Below the pieces are notes generated by a model. The model made no database searches, was not told the DNA's origin, and saw only the letters and a program-made list of their open reading frames with translations. Below are positions 60,293 through 64,000 of a DNA stretch of 64,000 nt, piece by piece; position 1 is the stretch's first letter, and every line of letters begins with the position of its first letter. This DNA is from Istiophorus platypterus (taxonomy: Eukaryota; Chordata; Actinopteri; Istiophoriformes; Istiophoridae): NCBI GenBank assembly GCA_016859345.1, contig CM029129.1, positions 16,709,560 to 16,773,559 on the forward strand. The letters run 5' to 3'. The translations under genes and the position numbers were made by a program.

Positions 60293-61957
60293 CACAAACC
60301 TTCGAAGAGGGGACAATGCTCTGCTGCACAAAAACCTAAAATCATTGCTGGGATGTACAGTTGAAAGGGGCAATAATCGATTCGGGATGAAGTCGTTTTC
60401 TATTGATTGTGTCTGTTCTATGTACATGTACTGTACGTGTGTTTGTGTGCACATGCCTTCCCATAGAGATAAACAGGGTCATGTTACTCGGTTAGAGATG
60501 AACGGTCTCTAGCGAGCTGGTAGCGTGTACTAACTTAGCAGTGAGTGTTATTTGTGACCGTGTTCTCAGTCTGTACAACACAACATCAATCTACGGTGGC
60601 TCCAGGATCACTCATCTGCCAAAAAACGCAAAAAAGCAAAAAAAAAAAAAAAAAAGCAAAAAAAAAAAAAAACCTGAGTTGTTGGACCTGGAAGCTCAAA
60701 GCGAATCTGAGGGGGAACCTCTCCAGACAGCTGGAGCTGCGCAGGGTGGTGATTTCTAACAAAAACATCAGAGAATTGCGACTGTATGGTGGCGCGTCGT
60801 TATCATTCACCCCTGAACTGTAACCGCTTGATGCGTGGGAAAACCGGTCTCCCTCTGTACCTGCAGCTGCGACTCTACTACCAGCGGAGAGAGACTTCTG
60901 TGTTAGAAATCGTCACCGAGCAGACAGTTATCCTCTGAGGTTTCTGAACAAGAGGCCAGCTGACATTTGGATATCTCCTTTTGGAAAATTGTTCTTTCAC
61001 TCTTTCCCATCATTCCTCGTTGCAGTGGTTTGTCTTTCTCCGTCAGCTGAAAGCTCTTTTAATTGTGCACTTCATTCCCACGACGCAGCTCGATCCATCC
61101 TGGGCCAACCTCTGACTGTTACTGTGTCCTCTGTATATAGGTAATGCCGTTCATGTGTTTCTAGACGTGCTCTCTCTGTAAAGTGATTGAAGCCCCATTT
61201 GGATGACGTTACTGTACGTGGGACAATTTATTGCTGTATCTGTGTTTGAATGGTTGTATTTTGAAGGTGTCATCATCCAGGGATGGGTTCGGGGTGGGTG
61301 GGGTCGATGTTTGTGATGTTCGTGTCCATCTCAAGGAGGAAGAGGGTGGGGTTTTGGGGTGGGGGATCGGGGGGCGGGGTGGGGTCAAGGGTAAACTCTC
61401 ACAACTGGTCTATACCAAGAGTGTCTTCATCGAGGAAGTGGACAGGACAGGGTCTGTCCTCTTCGAAACAGGAACATTTTTTTGCACCAAAGTCATCATC
61501 AAAGCGCAGCTTCTTCGTATTCAAGGTCACAATGGATGGATGATATCAGAACTCTAAAAGGATTTTTTTTGTTCTTTTATTTTAAGAGACAAAAAAACCT
61601 GTCTTTTTTTGCATGATTAAGTGTCGTCTTTTTATTGGCTTGTGTGCCCGGTAAAAGCATGACCATTGTGTGAACTCTCACTTACCGGTGTGTTTGGAAA
61701 ATGTTAACGAAATTTCTCCATGAGATTTTTTACTTACCTCTTGACATGAACGCTCATTGACATTCATAATCAACTGTTTTACAATGTAGGGTCTGTAACT
61801 GTTTGAAGGCTGCCTCGCATGCCGAGATGCAACGTGCAAGTAACCCATCAAACTTCAAACCCAGTTACCATAACTGCATCTTTGTAAAACACCATGGATG
61901 TCAATGCCAGTTATCACCTAGCTAGCTAGACATTGCAGTCTTGTAAAATCGCTCTTT

Positions 61958-61963
61958 ATTAAA
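61958..61963 (+). terminator. picalm: Polyadenylation signal ATTAAA, candidate for picalm
   Basis: ATTAAA followed about 20 bases later by GTGTGTTTG, a GU-rich element. Confidence 0.4.
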
Positions 61964-62710
61964 GCGTTGCTATTTTCAATACGTGTGTTTGAATGCTCGC
62001 TCCTTTTTCATACCTACGCCAGCAGCATCATGGGAGGTTGTGATCGAAAGTCAAAGTACTGTAATATGTGTTTGGTCTGGTCCACATTGTGTGGTGTTTT
62101 TAACGTGTTTGCTAAGTCTTGTCCTGTCTGTCGCCATCAACTGGACTAGTAGGTTCCCAGTCATTCTCTAGAGCATGGACTGGTTTCCTGAAACCAGGCT
62201 TGGATTCACTAAAGGCTTCAACTTTATTTCTAGACAATTTCAGCACACCAGGCTAGAATGTGTACAGACCTGGGCACAGGTTTTTGAGATCAATTACACT
62301 ATTTTCAACCCCGCTGAAAACTTTTTCTCAAACAAAATCGCATTTGACAGTCATGTAGCTATACACTATATTTTTTGTAACCATAGTTTAAAAATCAAGA
62401 ATATACTTTTCCTTACTTTTTCTCTACCCTGCTAAATCAATGTAAGAGCCACAGCATAATCACTTTGAAGCAGACTACTACAGTATTTAATATAAGGTCA
62501 GATTTAGTATTAGTAGCTTGAGGAAGCATTTTTTTCTTACATGCAGTTCTTGCCACTCCATACAAGTGCAATAATAGACTGAAAGGATTTGTAAGACATT
62601 TCTGCCCTAGTATCTATGTAAATGGTCCCCTCATACAGTACTTCTACCTGCTCTCTAAGTTTACAAAAGGGAATGACACAGGAGGTGAGCTTAAGTCAAG
62701 AGGTACTTAC

Positions 62711-62900
62711 AACAATGGGTTGCTTGTAGTCTTTCAATTTCCATAATAGAAGACTCCAAAGACCAGCATCTACTGACTCAAGTGTCTGCAGATACTCAAC
62801 AGGGATCCTTCCGAAATAGACCTTTGCATTCATCACTGAAGCTACTTCGTGGACTGATCTGGTAGCTGGAAACCAGACGTACACGTTACCAGAGCAGAAA
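62711..62900 (-). other. Possible orphan coding exon, function unknown
   Basis: On the - strand, an ACTGCAG acceptor precedes 62900 and a strong GTAAGT donor follows 62711. Between them is one open frame (63 codons plus one base) containing VYVWFPATRS, VYFGRIPVEYLQ and SLLLWKLKDYKQP. I do not recognise the protein and see no neighbouring exon. It could belong to a gene that continues outside the window, or it could be chance. Confidence 0.2.
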
Positions 62901-63559
62901 CTGCAGTTTCATGTTGTTATGCTAAGCGATGGGCACATGATGTCTATGCAGTTTCATGCTCCATCCTACGTCCATTAACGCACAAATACCTACTCATCAT
63001 ATTACCTCAGTATACTCAGTATTGTGTATACTGTATATACCACTCATTCATTACTCTTAGTATCTGTCTGTAAACTGTTCACTGTTGCTGAGGCCATGAA
63101 GCTCAGCAGTGTCCATGAATTACTCTTGTTAGCAGGGAGAGAGGTTCCATACCTTCGATTTCTTCTCATTTGTTTTTCTGTTTTTGTATATCAAAGTGAT
63201 TGAATTATCAACAGGTTTGGATTGTTATCAAATTATTGGTTTTTATTTGAAAAGCATTGGTTGATGTTTTTGAAAGAAAATGGAATAAAACGTCATCTGA
63301 TGCTGAGCTCTAATAGTTATTTTGGTGCTTGCTCCACAAACATGTTAAAATTAGAAACAGTAATTAGCCATGATCTAAGCACAGATTCATCACTGGCTCA
63401 AGTCTGAGAGTCAACTTCACATCTATTAATATTCACACAGGAAGCTGAAGTTCAGTTGAAATTTATTTATTGATAATTAAACATTTCAAAGAACATAGGA
63501 CAAAATGTAATTTAAAACAAAATGATAATATTTGTGTTCATTGTCATTCATACAAGTTG

Positions 63560-63715
63560 AATGTGGCATCAAAAATCGTTGTTTTGTGGGGAGAGGGGGA
63601 GTCAAGCGTTGAACCAGCAACCGATCCTGAGCCAGGTTATTCAACTCTGAAATGGAGGGCCTACAGATGTGCTCTTAAGCAAGGCACTTAACCCCAAAGT
63701 GGCCCCCAGGGGCAC
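63560..63715. mobile_element. SINE-like remnant
   Basis: AAGCAAGGCACTTAACCCC, followed by a CCCCAGGGGC motif, is typical of the tail region of tRNA-derived SINEs in teleosts. The tRNA-like head with its promoter boxes is not clearly preserved. Confidence 0.45.
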
Positions 63716-64000
63716 ATTTACAAAAACTAAAACAACGCATCCTACCTAAATGTCCCACGTCCAGCTCTGGCTGTGATTGCCTGGTACTCTTGAGTGACAG
63801 GCTGTCAGATACGGGATGTACTAAAAACAATGTGCCTGCTTCGGAAAGGATTCGGATTTAGACTAGAAGATGGTACATGTCCTCAAAAGATGTGGTGTGT
63901 GACCAGTTGGTATGTTGGGAGCTGGAATGTATGAGCAGAGTATGCTTGTAGGGATATGATCAGGAAAATCAAAAGCAGGAAAGAAGGTAATCTCCCATTA

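Larger units (their letters stand above)
58456..61985 (+). other. picalm: Probable 3' UTR of picalm
   Basis: About 3.5 kb without coding potential. It starts purine-rich (58480-58640) and includes TG-rich (59280-59330), TA (60246-60292) and A-rich (60632-60672) runs, ending near an ATTAAA. Confidence 0.45.
61986..64000. other. Intergenic sequence after picalm
   Basis: Apart from the possible minus-strand exon at 62711-62900 and the SINE-like remnant at 63560-63715, no feature was recognised. Confidence 0.5.

Overview
This window is a piece of a teleost (ray-finned fish) nuclear genome. The grounds are multi-exon genes with GT-AG introns, fish-type protein sequences, abundant di- and tetranucleotide microsatellites, and several dispersed repeats that I recognise from teleost genomes. 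I cannot name the species. Nothing bacterial, viral or CRISPR-like is present.

Four genes were reconstructed exon by exon, and each gives one uninterrupted reading frame. (1) slc7a3, a cationic amino acid transporter, + strand, 11 coding exons between 7981 and 12569, 650 aa, with a probable 3' UTR to about 15.5 kb. (2) rab39b, a small GTPase, - strand, 3 coding exons between 21785 and 20286, 213 aa, with a probable 3' UTR down to about 17.1 kb. (3) A rab38/rab32-family GTPase, + strand, 4 coding exons between 24424 and 28961, 207 aa, lying head-to-head with rab39b. (4) A picalm-type clathrin assembly protein, + strand, 19 coding exons between 33906 (or 35276) and 58455, 576 aa, with a long 3' UTR to about 62.0 kb.

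The order is: 1-7.7 kb, CpG-rich start and upstream sequence; 7.7-15.5 kb, slc7a3; 15.5-17.1 kb, intergenic; 17.1-21.8 kb, rab39b; 21.8-24.4 kb, shared upstream region; 24.4-31.4 kb, rab38-like gene; 31.4-33.4 kb, intergenic and picalm promoter; 33.4-62.0 kb, picalm; 62-64 kb, intergenic with one possible orphan exon and a SINE-like remnant. Three of the four products act in membrane traffic: two Rab GTPases and one endocytic clathrin adaptor. Their adjacency is best explained as inherited synteny, not as an operon-like unit.

The points most worth a second look are these. Picalm exon 1 with its flanks is a near-perfect 1.3 kb tandem duplication joined by a 50-T run, which is either very recent or an assembly artefact. 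The rab38-like and picalm-like proteins are intermediate between known mammalian paralogues and sit beside two genes that are X-linked in human (slc7a3, rab39b). This suggests a whole-genome-duplication block whose rab and picalm members are missing from mammals. A probable GC-AG intron lies in picalm, rab39b has an apparently extra intron, and microsatellites abut several splice acceptors.
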